Source: Candidatus Kapaibacterium sp. (GTDB lineage Bacteria; Bacteroidota; Ignavibacteria; Kapaibacteriales; HRBIN21). From it: a DNA stretch of 64,000 nucleotides. A program made the position numbers and the translations under genes. Positions 43,126 through 52,970 of the stretch are shown here, piece after piece. The DNA lies in assembly GCA_025059875.1 (NCBI GenBank), contig JANXCT010000007.1, positions 1 through 64,000 on the forward strand. The letters run 5' to 3'. Position 1 is the stretch's first letter, and every line of letters starts with the position of its first letter. The notes under the pieces were generated by a model that worked only from the letters and a program-made list of their open reading frames with translations, was not told the DNA's origin and searched no databases.

Positions 43126-46100
43126 CTACCGGACGATGAGGAACCGCTCGACTGCTGTGAAGGGGCCAGAGACGAGGCGCAGCCAGTAGGCTCCTGCTGG
43201 TAAGTAGTGGACGTCAACTGTGTGCTGGTATCGTCCTGCAGGGAGTGTCCCGCTGACCAGCGTCAGGACGCGTTCGCCCATGCTGTTGAGAATCTCCACC
43301 TGCGTTGGGGCTTCTAAACCAATGCTGTAGTCTACTTGCAGCACGCCCTCCCGGACTGGGTTCGGTTGGATAGGTCGCAGGAGGTAGCCCTCGGGCGACA
43401 GTCGGACGATACGGCCATTCAGGAAGCAGCCGCCGAGCTCAATAGTGTTCGGGGTCGTGGAAACATCCACGCACTGCTCGCGTCCGGGGAGGGAGATGCT
43501 CAGCTCAGGCTCAATTCGCAACGCGTTGCCCAGGTAGGTCTGGAAACGCACTCGTAGGAGCTCGCCGTCGCGGGCTATCGGGTTCTGTCCCGCAGCGGTG
43601 AGCAGCAGACGGGCCGTACTACCGCTCCCTGGCAGCTCTTGGACCTGCAGTTGCCATGTCGCATCCAGGGCTGATCCTAGCTCAGCGCTGCCAGGGATGT
43701 ACTGCATCAGCGTGCTGTTGTAGAGGAGCTCGCCTTGCAGCCGGCGGAGGGCAGCTTGACTCCAAGCGTTGCTGCGACCAACGATGCTCAACTGAATGGG
43801 CTCGCCCGGAGCAGTCAGCATTCGAGCAGGCTCAAGGGCGTATGCCGTCGCCGCTCGGTAGCCTGTACCACGGAGTGTCACGCGAAGGTCTGGATTGATA
43901 GAGTTTCGGATTGCCACTGTTGCCTCATATGAGCGTGGGTCTGTGGGCATGAAGCGGACCCGAACCTGCAGCGTATCGCCCGCCGGGATGGAGACTGGAA
44001 AGGCAGTGGGCTCGAGCAGCTTAAAAGCATCAATGTCACCGGCAATGAGCTCCAGCCCCTGGATAGAGATATCTCCTGCAGGGTTGGGGTTGATGATGGG
44101 GAAGAAGCCCTCAGGCTGGTCGCATGTCAGCACTCGGCCGAAATCCAGCCCTTCGGCAGCGATTGTGTTGATGCATCCGCTCCCAAGGATCTCTACGCGG
44201 GTAGTGACAATGGAGTCTGGCGCTGGAGCGGCGTCGGAGACGATCTCGACAACTCCCCGTCGCTCCCCAACGGCTTGCGGGGCAAAGCGCACCCCAAGCC
44301 GCAATTCACCACCCTTCGGGAGGCGGTACGGGAATGTCGGCAGTGGTTGGAGCCAAGTAAAGTCAGGGGCGCTGCCGGCTGCCCAGCGGATCGCATTGAT
44401 CGTGAGATCTGCCGACGTACTGGGGTTGCGCAGCACAACGGCTGCGGGTTCCTCAGCACTCTCGCCGAGCAAGATGCACCTGAACGTGTACCCGTGGGCT
44501 TCTAGCTGAGGCAGGATTCCAATGCCGCGGATGTACCCTGTGACCGATTCAGCATTTGCAAAGAGGGCGTCTACGCTGTCAAGATGGAGTCCTTCGGCCT
44601 GTGGAGTGTAGCGGACGAGGATGCGGACTTCGGACTGCTCATTTGGCTTAACCTCTACGGGATTGCCTGGCGAGGGCTGTGGTTCAACCGAGAGGATCCG
44701 GAAGTTTCCGGCTGGAGCTAGCCCCCGTGGCCGGATCTCTTTAAGATAGGCCGCTGTGTTGCCAGCATTGCGCACGTAGAGGTACGCTTCTTGGACACTA
44801 CCGACTCGCCGCTCACCCCAGTCGTACGAGGTGATGTACGGACCAGCTTTGACAGCACGGCCGCGCCAGTGCGAGATGTTCTTATCCCCTGGCGGAGCAT
44901 CGCAGACAAACGTGACGTCAATGGCGTCAGAGCCGACGACCGTAGGACTGTAGCAAGCCATTGTCAGCCGGACCTGTCCTCCTGGCGGGATGCGGATTGG
45001 GAGTGGGGGCGAGATCTGGTTGAGGGTAAATGGAGGCTGGACTCCCTGGATGTTGCTGATGTGGAGCGTATCTGTACCGGGGTTGCGGACCAGGAGTCCA
45101 CCGGTATTGCAGACGGTCGTGTTGACAGGGATTGTCCCTGCATCCCAGTCTTCTACCCAGATGTGGGGCATGATGCCCCGTCCCCGCAAGGCCCAGCGGA
45201 ACTCAGCACACTCAGTACGCACCACGAGTGTATCCCAGTCGTACTCATTCGGGCCATGCTCACGGGTAGGCCGGTATTCGAGCTGGAACACATGGGTTTC
45301 TCTGCCGTTGAGGCGGCGTTCTGGCGGGACGGCACCAGCTACAATCCGGAACGCGGTGCCAAGCACTAACCGTGCTTCTTTGATAACGGCTGCACTATCA
45401 CGGGCATTTTGGAGCGTTACGGTCAACGGCTGGCTACGTCCAAGTCGAACAGCACTAGCCTCTATCGGTTCCTCCGGCCGCGCTACGAGGCTGTCAGCAA
45501 TGTGCCAGACGGAGTCAATCGCTATGTTGCCTGCGCGGTCTATGATGCCGATCCGAGCAAAGGCGGAGTGGCGTTTGTCGATGACCTCTACCCGGAAGAC
45601 AAAGCGTTCTACCTTTGGGTATGGTTTCAGCTCCTCTGCTGTCACGAAACGTAGGCGGTAGTTGTAGCTGCCTTCCAGCAGCTCAATCTGGGCGATACCT
45701 TGATCTATCTGGCGTGGGTTATCGCCTTCTTTGCCGTTGCGGATCTCGGTAGAGAGGATTTCCCAATCACCACAATCTACGCGCTTGTGCAGCTCCGGCG
45801 GCAGCGTGTCTAGCTCATCGATTTTGTTGATTGCCATCGCAGCAGGCCAGCCGTAACTGTCATATTGGCTGAAGCCGTAGATGTAGCCGCCGAAGGGGGT
45901 CTCTCCGACGATGCGGTGCGGACCCGGCTGCATCCGGAGCACCACCCAATAGAGGTTCGTTCCAGGGATACGTTGTCCCAGGAACTCAGGGTGCCGACGC
46001 CAGACATGCTGGCCATCGACCTTGATGCTCTTGAGTTTAGCCTGGGTAGGGTCATTGGTATCGCCGATCGCGATGAGGTTGAAGTAGTTCGTGGCAAAAG

Positions 46101-47292
46101 CCTTGCTGGCAGGCGTCTGGAAGACCGTGGCGCGGATGTACTGCTCTACTGGGGTCACCACGATCATGAATGGATCAAAGTTAGGGTCATTGTCCCAGAA
46201 GGCGGAGTACGAGTACTGCATCAGGAGTACGGGCTTGTCGGCCTCCCAAATGGACTGCCCGTAGATGGAGGAGTCGTCAGCAGCAATGGTGTAGTTGTAC
46301 TCCCAGAAGTCACCAGCGTTCTGGAGTCGGCCTGAAATGCTCCCCCGTAGCTGATTGTTGCGATACCAGCGGACAGTGAAATTCGTGTTAGGCTGAGAGG
46401 CGAGGATGCGGAAGAAGTCGCCTTTACGGGCGCGGCGCTGGTACTCAATTGTGATGTACCGCTTTCCCCATGCCGAGATCGGAGGTAGCATTTCCACAAG
46501 GAAATCCCGGCTAATGGCCCCAGCCTGCGGGATTGTGGGGATCATCGTGCGCATGTGGAAGGAGATGAACCCAACTGGCTTATTGCTGTAGATCCGGCTC
46601 CCGCTGAAGTCATTCTGCCCCGGTGGGGCATCCCCGCTGCCCCGGAGCATGTAGGTCTGCCCACGGTTGAGCATGACGGTGATACGGTCCCCAATGCGGC
46701 GGCCTCCGACGCTCCGTCCGTAGCCCTTTCCGTAGAGCTGGATCTGTACGAGCGTTTGGTCTTCCGAGGCGATGATGACGAAGCCGTTGCCGCGCTTCTG
46801 CCCAAAGTCTTCGTAGTCGTAGTAGGACAGGTGCATGTACTCCGTCCCCCATACGTTGACTGGAAGGGCCAAGTAACCGTCGGAGGTAGCCGGCTTTCCA
46901 CTAAGGACGTAGACTGAGATGGGATGTGGGGCTGAGAGCCGAATCCCTTTCTGGGTGACAACTTCGCTCTCGCGGACCTCGTCTGTCCAGAAGAGCTCAC
47001 CGTTGAGGAGTGAGAAGGTGGTGATGTCCATAGCTCGGACAGGCTTTCGAATGACGCGCCCGTCCATGGCACTGAAGAGTGTCACTTCGGTGTTGTAACT
47101 GGAAGTAACGTAGATCTCCAGCAGTTGCCCTGGATATCCATCGACTTCGTTGGGGGGAATTGCAATCCAGAACTCTCGCCCTTGGGCGGAGTTGTTCAGA
47201 ATCCAAGCTGCAGGTGGAACCTTGTGTCTCTCTGCTGCTGTAGCCAAGAAGAGGGTAGCTGTTAGCACAGTCCCAACGTTTACAAGGCGCAT
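43126..47292 (-). CDS. Secreted IgGFc-binding-like protein with T9SS sorting domain
   Basis: 1388 residues. Signal peptide (about 1-20), then an N-terminal region like the IgGFc-binding domain: AQGREFWIAIPPNE, SVYVLSGKPATSDGYLALP, DNDPNFDPFMIVVTP. From about 560 come repeated beta-sandwich units of the choice-of-anchor/HYDIN type (for example LVVRNPGTDTLHISNI and VVLRNPSTSADLTIN). A cohesin-like stretch is at about 1185-1300. The last 80 residues form a type IX sorting domain (PNPVREGVLQVDYS, VEILNSMGERV, LPAGAYWLRL). It is thus exported and anchored or released at the surface. Its ligand is unknown; true antibody binding is not implied. Confidence 0.85.
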   Translation of the reverse strand: MRLVNVGTVLTATLFLATAAERHKVPPAAWILNNSAQGREFWIAIPPNEVDGYPGQLLEIYVTSSYNTEVTLFSAMDGRVIRKPVRAMDITTFSLLNGELFWTDEVRESEVVTQKGIRLSAPHPISVYVLSGKPATSDGYLALPVNVWGTEYMHLSYYDYEDFGQKRGNGFVIIASEDQTLVQIQLYGKGYGRSVGGRRIGDRITVMLNRGQTYMLRGSGDAPPGQNDFSGSRIYSNKPVGFISFHMRTMIPTIPQAGAISRDFLVEMLPPISAWGKRYITIEYQRRARKGDFFRILASQPNTNFTVRWYRNNQLRGSISGRLQNAGDFWEYNYTIAADDSSIYGQSIWEADKPVLLMQYSYSAFWDNDPNFDPFMIVVTPVEQYIRATVFQTPASKAFATNYFNLIAIGDTNDPTQAKLKSIKVDGQHVWRRHPEFLGQRIPGTNLYWVVLRMQPGPHRIVGETPFGGYIYGFSQYDSYGWPAAMAINKIDELDTLPPELHKRVDCGDWEILSTEIRNGKEGDNPRQIDQGIAQIELLEGSYNYRLRFVTAEELKPYPKVERFVFRVEVIDKRHSAFARIGIIDRAGNIAIDSVWHIADSLVARPEEPIEASAVRLGRSQPLTVTLQNARDSAAVIKEARLVLGTAFRIVAGAVPPERRLNGRETHVFQLEYRPTREHGPNEYDWDTLVVRTECAEFRWALRGRGIMPHIWVEDWDAGTIPVNTTVCNTGGLLVRNPGTDTLHISNIQGVQPPFTLNQISPPLPIRIPPGGQVRLTMACYSPTVVGSDAIDVTFVCDAPPGDKNISHWRGRAVKAGPYITSYDWGERRVGSVQEAYLYVRNAGNTAAYLKEIRPRGLAPAGNFRILSVEPQPSPGNPVEVKPNEQSEVRILVRYTPQAEGLHLDSVDALFANAESVTGYIRGIGILPQLEAHGYTFRCILLGESAEEPAAVVLRNPSTSADLTINAIRWAAGSAPDFTWLQPLPTFPYRLPKGGELRLGVRFAPQAVGERRGVVEIVSDAAPAPDSIVTTRVEILGSGCINTIAAEGLDFGRVLTCDQPEGFFPIINPNPAGDISIQGLELIAGDIDAFKLLEPTAFPVSIPAGDTLQVRVRFMPTDPRSYEATVAIRNSINPDLRVTLRGTGYRAATAYALEPARMLTAPGEPIQLSIVGRSNAWSQAALRRLQGELLYNSTLMQYIPGSAELGSALDATWQLQVQELPGSGSTARLLLTAAGQNPIARDGELLRVRFQTYLGNALRIEPELSISLPGREQCVDVSTTPNTIELGGCFLNGRIVRLSPEGYLLRPIQPNPVREGVLQVDYSIGLEAPTQVEILNSMGERVLTLVSGTLPAGRYQHTVDVHYLPAGAYWLRLVSGPFTAVERFLIVR

Positions 47293-47322
47293 GGCAACCC
47301 TTCCGAACTGTGCAACTTGCTA

Positions 47323-47330
47323 CAAATATA
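47323..47330 (-). promoter_or_regulatory. TAnnTTTG promoter element (T9SS gene)
   Basis: TATATTTG on the minus strand, 30 bases upstream of the ATG at 47292. It is divergent from the murC element at 47378. Confidence 0.5.
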
Positions 47331-47377
47331 CATACTCGCCTACTGGCCGATGGGATCGGGTGCATAATCGGCACCCG

Positions 47378-47385
47378 TATTTTTG
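47378..47385 (+). promoter_or_regulatory. TAnnTTTG promoter element (murC)
   Basis: TATTTTTG, 26 bases before the murC ATG at 47412. Confidence 0.5.
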
Positions 47386-47411
47386 TGGCCTTACAAGCTA
47401 TCGCTGGAGCC

Positions 47412-48794
47412 ATGTTCTTCACGGCCGTTCACCGCATTCACTTCGTTGGGATCGGCGGAATTGGGATGAGCGGGTTAGCAGAGATCCTGCTACAGCAGGG
47501 GTTTTCGGTTAGTGGCTCTGATCTTGTACCCTCGGAGAATACCGAGCATCTGGAGCGCAAAGGAGCCCTCATCTACTACAGCCACGATGCCGCTCACATA
47601 GAGGGTGCGGAGGTGGTGGTCTACTCTAGCGCCGTCAATCCGCGAGAAAACCCTGAAACACGGGCTGCTCTGGAACGGGGCATCCCGTTGCTGCGTCGTG
47701 CGGAAATGCTGGCGGAGGTTGCACGCTTGAAGTACTGCTTAGCGGTGGCAGGAACCCACGGAAAGACCACCACTACCTCCCTCTGTGGCCTACTCTTGTT
47801 ACGGGCTGGAATGGACCCGACCGTCATCGTCGGAGGGCGGCTCCGAGGATTGGGGGGAAGCAATGCTCGGCTGGGACGCGGGGAGTGGATTGTCGTGGAG
47901 GCGGATGAGTATGACCGCTCCTTCCTCTGCTTACTGCCGACAATCGCAGTCGTGACCAGTGTTGAGGAGGAGCACATGGACATCTACGCAGACCGGCACG
48001 ATATCCTCGATGCGTTCGCTCGTTTCGCCAACAATGTCCCATTCTACGGACTCGTGGTTGCCTGTGTAGATGATGACGGCGTCAAGGAGCTCCTACCGCG
48101 GCTCAGTCGTAAAGTCCGGGCGTATGGGCTCTCGCCGCAGAGCGAAGTACGTGGTCGTCGAGTGCGGCTGTCAGAACGCTCGGCACAGTTTGAGCTCTTC
48201 ATTAACGGAGAGTTCATCGGTGAGATTACGCTCCGGATCCCGGGGCTTCACAATGTGCGGAATGCCCTTGGAGCGATTGCCGTGGGGTGGGAGTTGGGGA
48301 TACCGTTTGAGGTCATACGGGAGGCGCTGGAAGAGTTTACAGGAGTCTACCGCCGTTTCGAGATCGTCGCAGAACGCGATGGGATTCTGTTCGTTGACGA
48401 CTATGCCCACCATCCTACAGAGGTCCGAGCCACACTGCAAGCAGCTCGGCAGGGTTGGGACCGTCGCCTCGTCTGTATCTTCCAGCCTCACACGTACACT
48501 CGCACTCGGGATTTTGCCGCAGACTTTGGGAAGGCCTTCGAGGAGGCCGACATCCTGATTGTCACCGACGTCTATGCCGCCCGTGAGCAGCCCATCCCTG
48601 AGGTGAGTGGCGAGCTCATCGTCCAAGCTGCCCGCCGCAGTGGACACCGCGCAGTCCACTATGCTCCTACCCTAGAGGAGGCTGCAGAACTGGCTGCTCA
48701 GCTCCTGCAGCCAGGCGACATGCTCTTGACCTTGGGTGCAGGGAACATCTACAAGCTGCACGCAATGCTCGGTGTCCGAGGCGGGGATAGATAA
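47412..48794 (+). CDS. murC: UDP-N-acetylmuramate--L-alanine ligase MurC
   Basis: Adds L-alanine to UDP-MurNAc in peptidoglycan precursor synthesis. RIHFVGIGGIGMSGLAEILL binds the UDP part. The ATP loop is AGTHGKTTTTS, followed by VVEADEYDRSFL, the central HNVRNALGAIA and VDDYAHHPTEVRATLQA, and FQPHTYTRT in the C-terminal domain. Complete at 460 residues. I start at ATG 47412 (MFFTAVHRIHF); the frame extends upstream through the promoter region. It stands alone here, outside a dcw cluster. Confidence 0.96.
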   Translation: MFFTAVHRIHFVGIGGIGMSGLAEILLQQGFSVSGSDLVPSENTEHLERKGALIYYSHDAAHIEGAEVVVYSSAVNPRENPETRAALERGIPLLRRAEMLAEVARLKYCLAVAGTHGKTTTTSLCGLLLLRAGMDPTVIVGGRLRGLGGSNARLGRGEWIVVEADEYDRSFLCLLPTIAVVTSVEEEHMDIYADRHDILDAFARFANNVPFYGLVVACVDDDGVKELLPRLSRKVRAYGLSPQSEVRGRRVRLSERSAQFELFINGEFIGEITLRIPGLHNVRNALGAIAVGWELGIPFEVIREALEEFTGVYRRFEIVAERDGILFVDDYAHHPTEVRATLQAARQGWDRRLVCIFQPHTYTRTRDFAADFGKAFEEADILIVTDVYAAREQPIPEVSGELIVQAARRSGHRAVHYAPTLEEAAELAAQLLQPGDMLLTLGAGNIYKLHAMLGVRGGDR

Positions 48795-49061
48795 CTGCGC
48801 TACAGGTTGAGAAGGCTCTCCAAATCGATGACATCGCCGATCTCTCTGGCAGCCTCCGGAAGGTCGCTGCTGCATAGGGTGAAGCTAGTTGACAAGGTGG
48901 CCTCAGAGGAGTTGGGAAAAGAGCAGGCCGCGGCTGCTGTCGCCTCGCTTTAATTCGGGATGCTCGGGACCGTTACGTCAAGTACTCTGTATTGCAAAGT
49001 TCTCTGTGTTGCCGTAAATTCGCATCGCGGTAGAATGTGAAATAGCAGGAGGACAGCAGCT
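48795..49061. other. Intergenic stretch after murC
   Basis: 267 bases without a supported gene. The minus strand has a 49-codon open frame (about 48800-48950) ending AREIGDVIDLESLLNL, which looks protein-like but lacks an ATG and is closed by a stop upstream. It could be a gene remnant. Near the right end is a degenerate promoter-like TAAATTCG (49015-49022) and a good Shine-Dalgarno (AGGAGG) for the next gene. Confidence 0.3.
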
Positions 49062-49766
49062 ATGAAGCGGACTTTAGTGGCGTCGTTGGTCATTTTCTGT
49101 AGCGTCCTTGGATGGGCTCAGCAGGAGCAGCTGTACGGTGGCGGGATGGGGTTCTTCGCCGCTGGTGGGCAGGTCTTGGGCATCGGGGAGCTTAGCGAAC
49201 GGCTCTCTCAGGCCGGATACGGGAAGCTGCCGGGGGTCGGGATGCTGATTGGTGGTGGCGGGATGGGGTGGATTGGGAACTTCGGAATCGGGGGCGAGGG
49301 GTACGTGGTCCTTGAGCGGAGGATTTCAGGCGCAACGGGGGAGGCGGCCTTAAGTGGTGGATGGGGAATGTTCAGCGCTGCGTATGCACCATTTGTGTGG
49401 GACGGCATACGGATTTCGGCGATCGGTAGCATCGGAGGGGGAAGTCTGGGGATAGCGTTGAAGCGTGGCGAGCTCGAGGTTCCTTTTGACTCCCTGCTCC
49501 AGCGTCCGCTTGGGAACGCTCGACTGAGCACCGGGGGGTGGCTTGCACAGGTCGCTGCTGGAGCTGAACTGGAGCTGCTTCCGGGACTCCTCGTAGGATT
49601 GCGGGCAGGTTACGTCCTGCCGATTGGGTGGGATGCGCCAGGCCTTGAAGACGGTGGGAGGGTCCCTGGGGTACCGAAGGCCGACCTCAGAGGGTGGTCG
49701 CTCCGGCTCTTCCTCGGGGGTGGCTCGCCAATTCGTAGGACTGACTATGCCCCGCAAAGCGACTGA
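49062..49766 (+). CDS. Exported Gly-rich envelope protein, unknown function
   Basis: 234 residues with a clear signal peptide (about 1-20, ending LGWAQ). The mature part is very Gly-rich, with amphipathic strands (LIGGGGMGWIGNFGIGGEG, ISAIGSIGGGSLGIALK, LLVGLRAGYVLPIGW). This suggests an outer-membrane or periplasmic beta protein. I recognise no family. An AGGAGG sequence precedes the ATG. Its TGA overlaps the ATG of the HTH gene (TGATG), so the three genes 49062-50813 form one unit. Confidence 0.65.
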   Translation: MKRTLVASLVIFCSVLGWAQQEQLYGGGMGFFAAGGQVLGIGELSERLSQAGYGKLPGVGMLIGGGGMGWIGNFGIGGEGYVVLERRISGATGEAALSGGWGMFSAAYAPFVWDGIRISAIGSIGGGSLGIALKRGELEVPFDSLLQRPLGNARLSTGGWLAQVAAGAELELLPGLLVGLRAGYVLPIGWDAPGLEDGGRVPGVPKADLRGWSLRLFLGGGSPIRRTDYAPQSD

Positions 49767-50083
49767 TGGGAGTTGAGCGGCTTGATCCACTCCTCCACGA
49801 GCGCGTCCGGCTAGGAATTTTAACGCTTCTAGTCCAGCGGGGAAAGATGGACTTCCAGGCTCTTCGGCGGGAGCTCAACGTCACAGACGGCAACCTCTCA
49901 CAGCACCTCCGTGTGCTGGAAGAGGCAGGAATCATTCGCGTGCACAAGCGCTTTGTCAGACGCCGACCGCGCACGACCTATGAGCTGACAGAACAGGGTC
50001 GGCAGCGGTTCGAGGTGTATCTACGAGAGCTGCAAGCACTGCTTGGAGCTTTGTTGGTGAATGTCTCGCAACAAGCGGAGTAG
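49766..50083 (+). CDS. Winged-helix transcriptional regulator (HTH_34/MarR-like)
   Basis: 105 residues, essentially one winged-helix domain: ERVRLGILTLLVQRGKMDFQ, recognition region ELNVTDGNLSQHLRVLEEAG, and wing FVRRRPRTTYELTEQGRQRF. This pattern is seen in small regulators encoded next to a membrane protein. It probably controls its own operon (inference). Coupled to both neighbours. Confidence 0.85.
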   Translation: MGVERLDPLLHERVRLGILTLLVQRGKMDFQALRRELNVTDGNLSQHLRVLEEAGIIRVHKRFVRRRPRTTYELTEQGRQRFEVYLRELQALLGALLVNVSQQAE

Positions 50084-50087
50084 ACCA

Positions 50088-50813
50088 ATGGCTCAACGCA
50101 CATTGGAAGAAATCCGGGATGCCCTTGAGGCAGTTGAGATTCTGCGTCTGCTCGTTAGCCGAGCACGGGAAGAGCTGCGTTCGGTAGCGCCGTATCTCGT
50201 AGCGTTTGGGGCGTACTCGAGCTTGAACCTCCTGCTTATGCTTTTGGGATACGGGGGATTGTGGGCAGAGCTGCTTCTGCCTGCCTTTGCACTAGCGACC
50301 TCAGTGAAGTTTGGACCGTTCCCAACGGTGTTCCTGTGGGCGTCGGTTGCAGCTGCTGCCCTTGGTGTCCTGTGGCTCTTCCAGAATCCACTCATTACAT
50401 GGAGCACCCTCTTCGTAGGAATTGGGGGGACGATGGGAGTACTATACCTCATGGAGAAGCGTCGGGGTAGACTCCATGAGGGAAGGCTGGTGTTCTCCCC
50501 CTGGATTGGCGTAGGTTGGGGGATGCTAGCGGCGGGGATGTGGCTGTTGGTGTTGTCCCCGACAATCCAGAAGGCGGGTACTACCACGCCAGAGCTCTAT
50601 GGTGCCCTCTGGGGCTATGCAATTGGACTGGGCCTGGTAGTAACGGGTCTCCTGTCTCCGTTACTCTTATGGGCAGGTGTCCTCGGCATCGTTGGAGCCC
50701 CTCTAGCTGCGCTGTACTTCCAGAGCGGAGAGGCTCTGCTGGTAATTTTCCTCGTGATGGCAGTGGCGATGATCGTGGTGGGGGGCCGGTCGTTGTTGGG
50801 GAAGTCGGCCTAG
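50088..50813 (+). CDS. Polytopic membrane protein, unknown function
   Basis: 241 residues. A cytoplasmic amphipathic N-terminus (about 1-32, TLEEIRDALEAVEILRLLV) is followed by about six membrane segments. I prefer ATG 50088, right after the HTH stop; ATG 50061 within the HTH gene would add nine residues. No family is recognised. Position next to a winged-helix regulator suggests a regulator/membrane-sensor pair. Confidence 0.7.
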   Translation: MAQRTLEEIRDALEAVEILRLLVSRAREELRSVAPYLVAFGAYSSLNLLLMLLGYGGLWAELLLPAFALATSVKFGPFPTVFLWASVAAAALGVLWLFQNPLITWSTLFVGIGGTMGVLYLMEKRRGRLHEGRLVFSPWIGVGWGMLAAGMWLLVLSPTIQKAGTTTPELYGALWGYAIGLGLVVTGLLSPLLLWAGVLGIVGAPLAALYFQSGEALLVIFLVMAVAMIVVGGRSLLGKSA

Positions 50814-50897
50814 GGGCACGAGCTCGAGTAGCAGACACGAGTTCGAATAACCCCTTATCACTCGCACGTGGGATGGGGGGTGCCACTGCTACGTTCG

Positions 50898-50905
50898 TAT
50901 TTTTG
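50898..50905 (+). promoter_or_regulatory. TAnnTTTG promoter element (fructose-bisphosphate aldolase)
   Basis: TATTTTTG, 33 bases upstream of the ATG at 50939. A purine-rich CTCTGGAGG ribosome site lies between them. Confidence 0.5.
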
Positions 50906-50938
50906 CTACCCAGTGGTACCTAACCTCTGGAGGCAGGG

Positions 50939-52042
50939 ATGGCAGGAGTAGCAACGGTGGTGAAGGAAGCCTCTACCTGCGGTTCGGTACTGGACTGGAT
51001 CGAAGATTTGCTGGGCGAGGAGCAGACACGGTATCTCTTGGAACATCGCTGCACGACGATTCCCAAAGAGATGTTGCAGCTACCGGGTCCCGATTTCGTT
51101 GACCGCGTCTTCGCCCTCTCGGACCGCAATAATCGAGTCTTGCGGAATCTGCAGTGGATCTTCTCCACTGGCCGCCTAGCAGGGACGGGGTATCTCTCCA
51201 TTCTGCCCGTTGACCAGGGGGTAGAGCATTCCGCAGGGGCCAGCTTTGCCCCGAACCCAAGCTATTTTGATCCGGAGAACATCGTACGCTTGGCGATCGA
51301 GGGCGGATGCAATGCCGTCGCGTCTACCTTCGGCGTCCTTGGCAGTGTTGCTCGGAAGTATGCTCACAAGATCCCGTTCATTGTCAAGCTCAACCACAAC
51401 GAGCTGCTGACGTATCCGAACAGGTACGACCAGGTGCTCTTTGGGACTGTCAAGCAGGCGTACGAGATGGGGGCGGCGGCGGTTGGTGCAACGATCTACT
51501 TCGGCTCACCCGAGAGCAGCCGGCAGATACAGGAGATTGCGGAAGCCTTCGCATATGCGCATGAGCTGGGGATGGCCACAGTACTGTGGTGCTATCTGCG
51601 CAACAGCGCCTTCAAGGCGGACAAGGACTACCACGTGGCAGCGGACCTCACAGGGCAGGCCAACTATCTGGGGGTAACGCTACAGGCAGACCTTGTCAAG
51701 CAGAAGTTGCCAGAAACGAACGGCGGCTTTGTGGCACTGAAGTTCGGCCGCAGCAGCTCTTTGATGTACGAGAAGCTCATGTCCGACCACCCGATTGATC
51801 TCTGTCGGTACCAGGTAGCGAACTGCTACATGGGCCGCATTGGGCTCATCAACAGTGGAGGCGAATCCAAAGGGGCCGGTGACTTTGCCGAAGCGGTGCG
51901 CACGGCGATCATCAACAAGCGGGCTGGAGGCATGGGGCTCATCTTAGGGCGGAAGGCCTTCCAGCGTCCCATGGAAGAAGGGGTTGCCCTGCTGCATGCA
52001 ATACAGGATGTTTACCTGAGTCGGCTGGTGGATGTAGCATAG
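50939..52042 (+). CDS. fbaB: Class I fructose-bisphosphate aldolase (DhnA/FbaB type)
   Basis: Cleaves fructose 1,6-bisphosphate in glycolysis or runs in reverse in gluconeogenesis. DhnA-type blocks are [81 protein letters not shown] and [29 protein letters not shown]. 367 residues, the normal length for the long bacterial form. It is monocistronic, with its own promoter. Confidence 0.94.
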   Translation: MAGVATVVKEASTCGSVLDWIEDLLGEEQTRYLLEHRCTTIPKEMLQLPGPDFVDRVFALSDRNNRVLRNLQWIFSTGRLAGTGYLSILPVDQGVEHSAGASFAPNPSYFDPENIVRLAIEGGCNAVASTFGVLGSVARKYAHKIPFIVKLNHNELLTYPNRYDQVLFGTVKQAYEMGAAAVGATIYFGSPESSRQIQEIAEAFAYAHELGMATVLWCYLRNSAFKADKDYHVAADLTGQANYLGVTLQADLVKQKLPETNGGFVALKFGRSSSLMYEKLMSDHPIDLCRYQVANCYMGRIGLINSGGESKGAGDFAEAVRTAIINKRAGGMGLILGRKAFQRPMEEGVALLHAIQDVYLSRLVDVA

Positions 52043-52101
52043 GCTGCATATTTTCGTGTGCCCATTGGGGCGGGATGTGCCACAAGATAGCGGAGGAGAC
52101 C

Positions 52102-52863
52102 ATGGTGTGGTGGCGAACAGCAGCAGTTGTCGGCGCCGTTGTTGCGCTGGTTGGCTGTGCGAAAGAGGAGAGTACTGAACCGACTCAGCCCCGGAACTAC
52201 TTCCCCTTTGCTGTGGGGAACTGGTGGGTGTATTCAGGTATTCGGTTAGACACTTCCGGTGCGGAGATACCAGGAACGGAGTGGCGGGACTCGATGGTGA
52301 TCGTTAGACAGGTGCCGTGGCATGGTCGGCAGGCGTATGTGGCCGTGCAGTACCGTAGCAATGACCACACCCCTGACACGATGCTGCTTTCCTCCGATGG
52401 GGTACGGCTGTACATGTTCTTCCCCTCGACTGGAGAGGTCCCTGGACCGACGGGGTGGGTAAAGGTAGCCGACTACTCGGCTTCTTCTTGGGCGATTTGG
52501 GATACGACGCTGACAAACGTACCGCTTGATCCCGATAATCCACAGGTGACGGTTTCAGGTTCTATGAGATGGCGCGGAGAGAGAGGTAATGAGACGTTGC
52601 GTCTGCCGGTCAAAGGGCGCCAGGTGGAGGCTCAAGAGTTTCGAGTGCAGGCGTCATTTGATGGGAAAATCTTCGCACAGGGTAGGGAGGTAGGCACTAT
52701 AACCTTCACAGCCCGCTTCCGCTGGTGGGTGGCTGAAGGGATTGGAGTCGTCCGTGACCAGACGGATCCTGCAGAACTGAGGGTGCAGAGTTCCCTCATA
52801 AGCGATACGGTGAAGCAGGAAGGCGAGCGCAGGGTGCTAGTGGACTACAACGTCCAGCAATAG
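52102..52863 (+). CDS. Putative lipoprotein, unknown function
   Basis: 253 residues from ATG 52102, which has a strong GGAGGAGA ribosome site. Lipobox ALVGC puts the lipidated Cys at 19, followed by an acidic linker and NYFPFAVGNWWVYSG, a motif often seen at the start of secreted proteins in this phylum. The rest is beta-rich, with no domain I recognise. A longer frame from 52075 hides the signal peptide. A near-match TATTTTCG is at 52049-52056. Confidence 0.75.
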   Translation: MVWWRTAAVVGAVVALVGCAKEESTEPTQPRNYFPFAVGNWWVYSGIRLDTSGAEIPGTEWRDSMVIVRQVPWHGRQAYVAVQYRSNDHTPDTMLLSSDGVRLYMFFPSTGEVPGPTGWVKVADYSASSWAIWDTTLTNVPLDPDNPQVTVSGSMRWRGERGNETLRLPVKGRQVEAQEFRVQASFDGKIFAQGREVGTITFTARFRWWVAEGIGVVRDQTDPAELRVQSSLISDTVKQEGERRVLVDYNVQQ

Positions 52864-52970
52864 GCTGTAGCGGTGTGCCGTACAACCCTCTGGGCTGAGG
52901 ACCTGGTGGTTACCCAGCGAGTAGGACTGAAAAGGGCCTGAGGGATGCACTCTGTCGAATAGCGAGGCAT

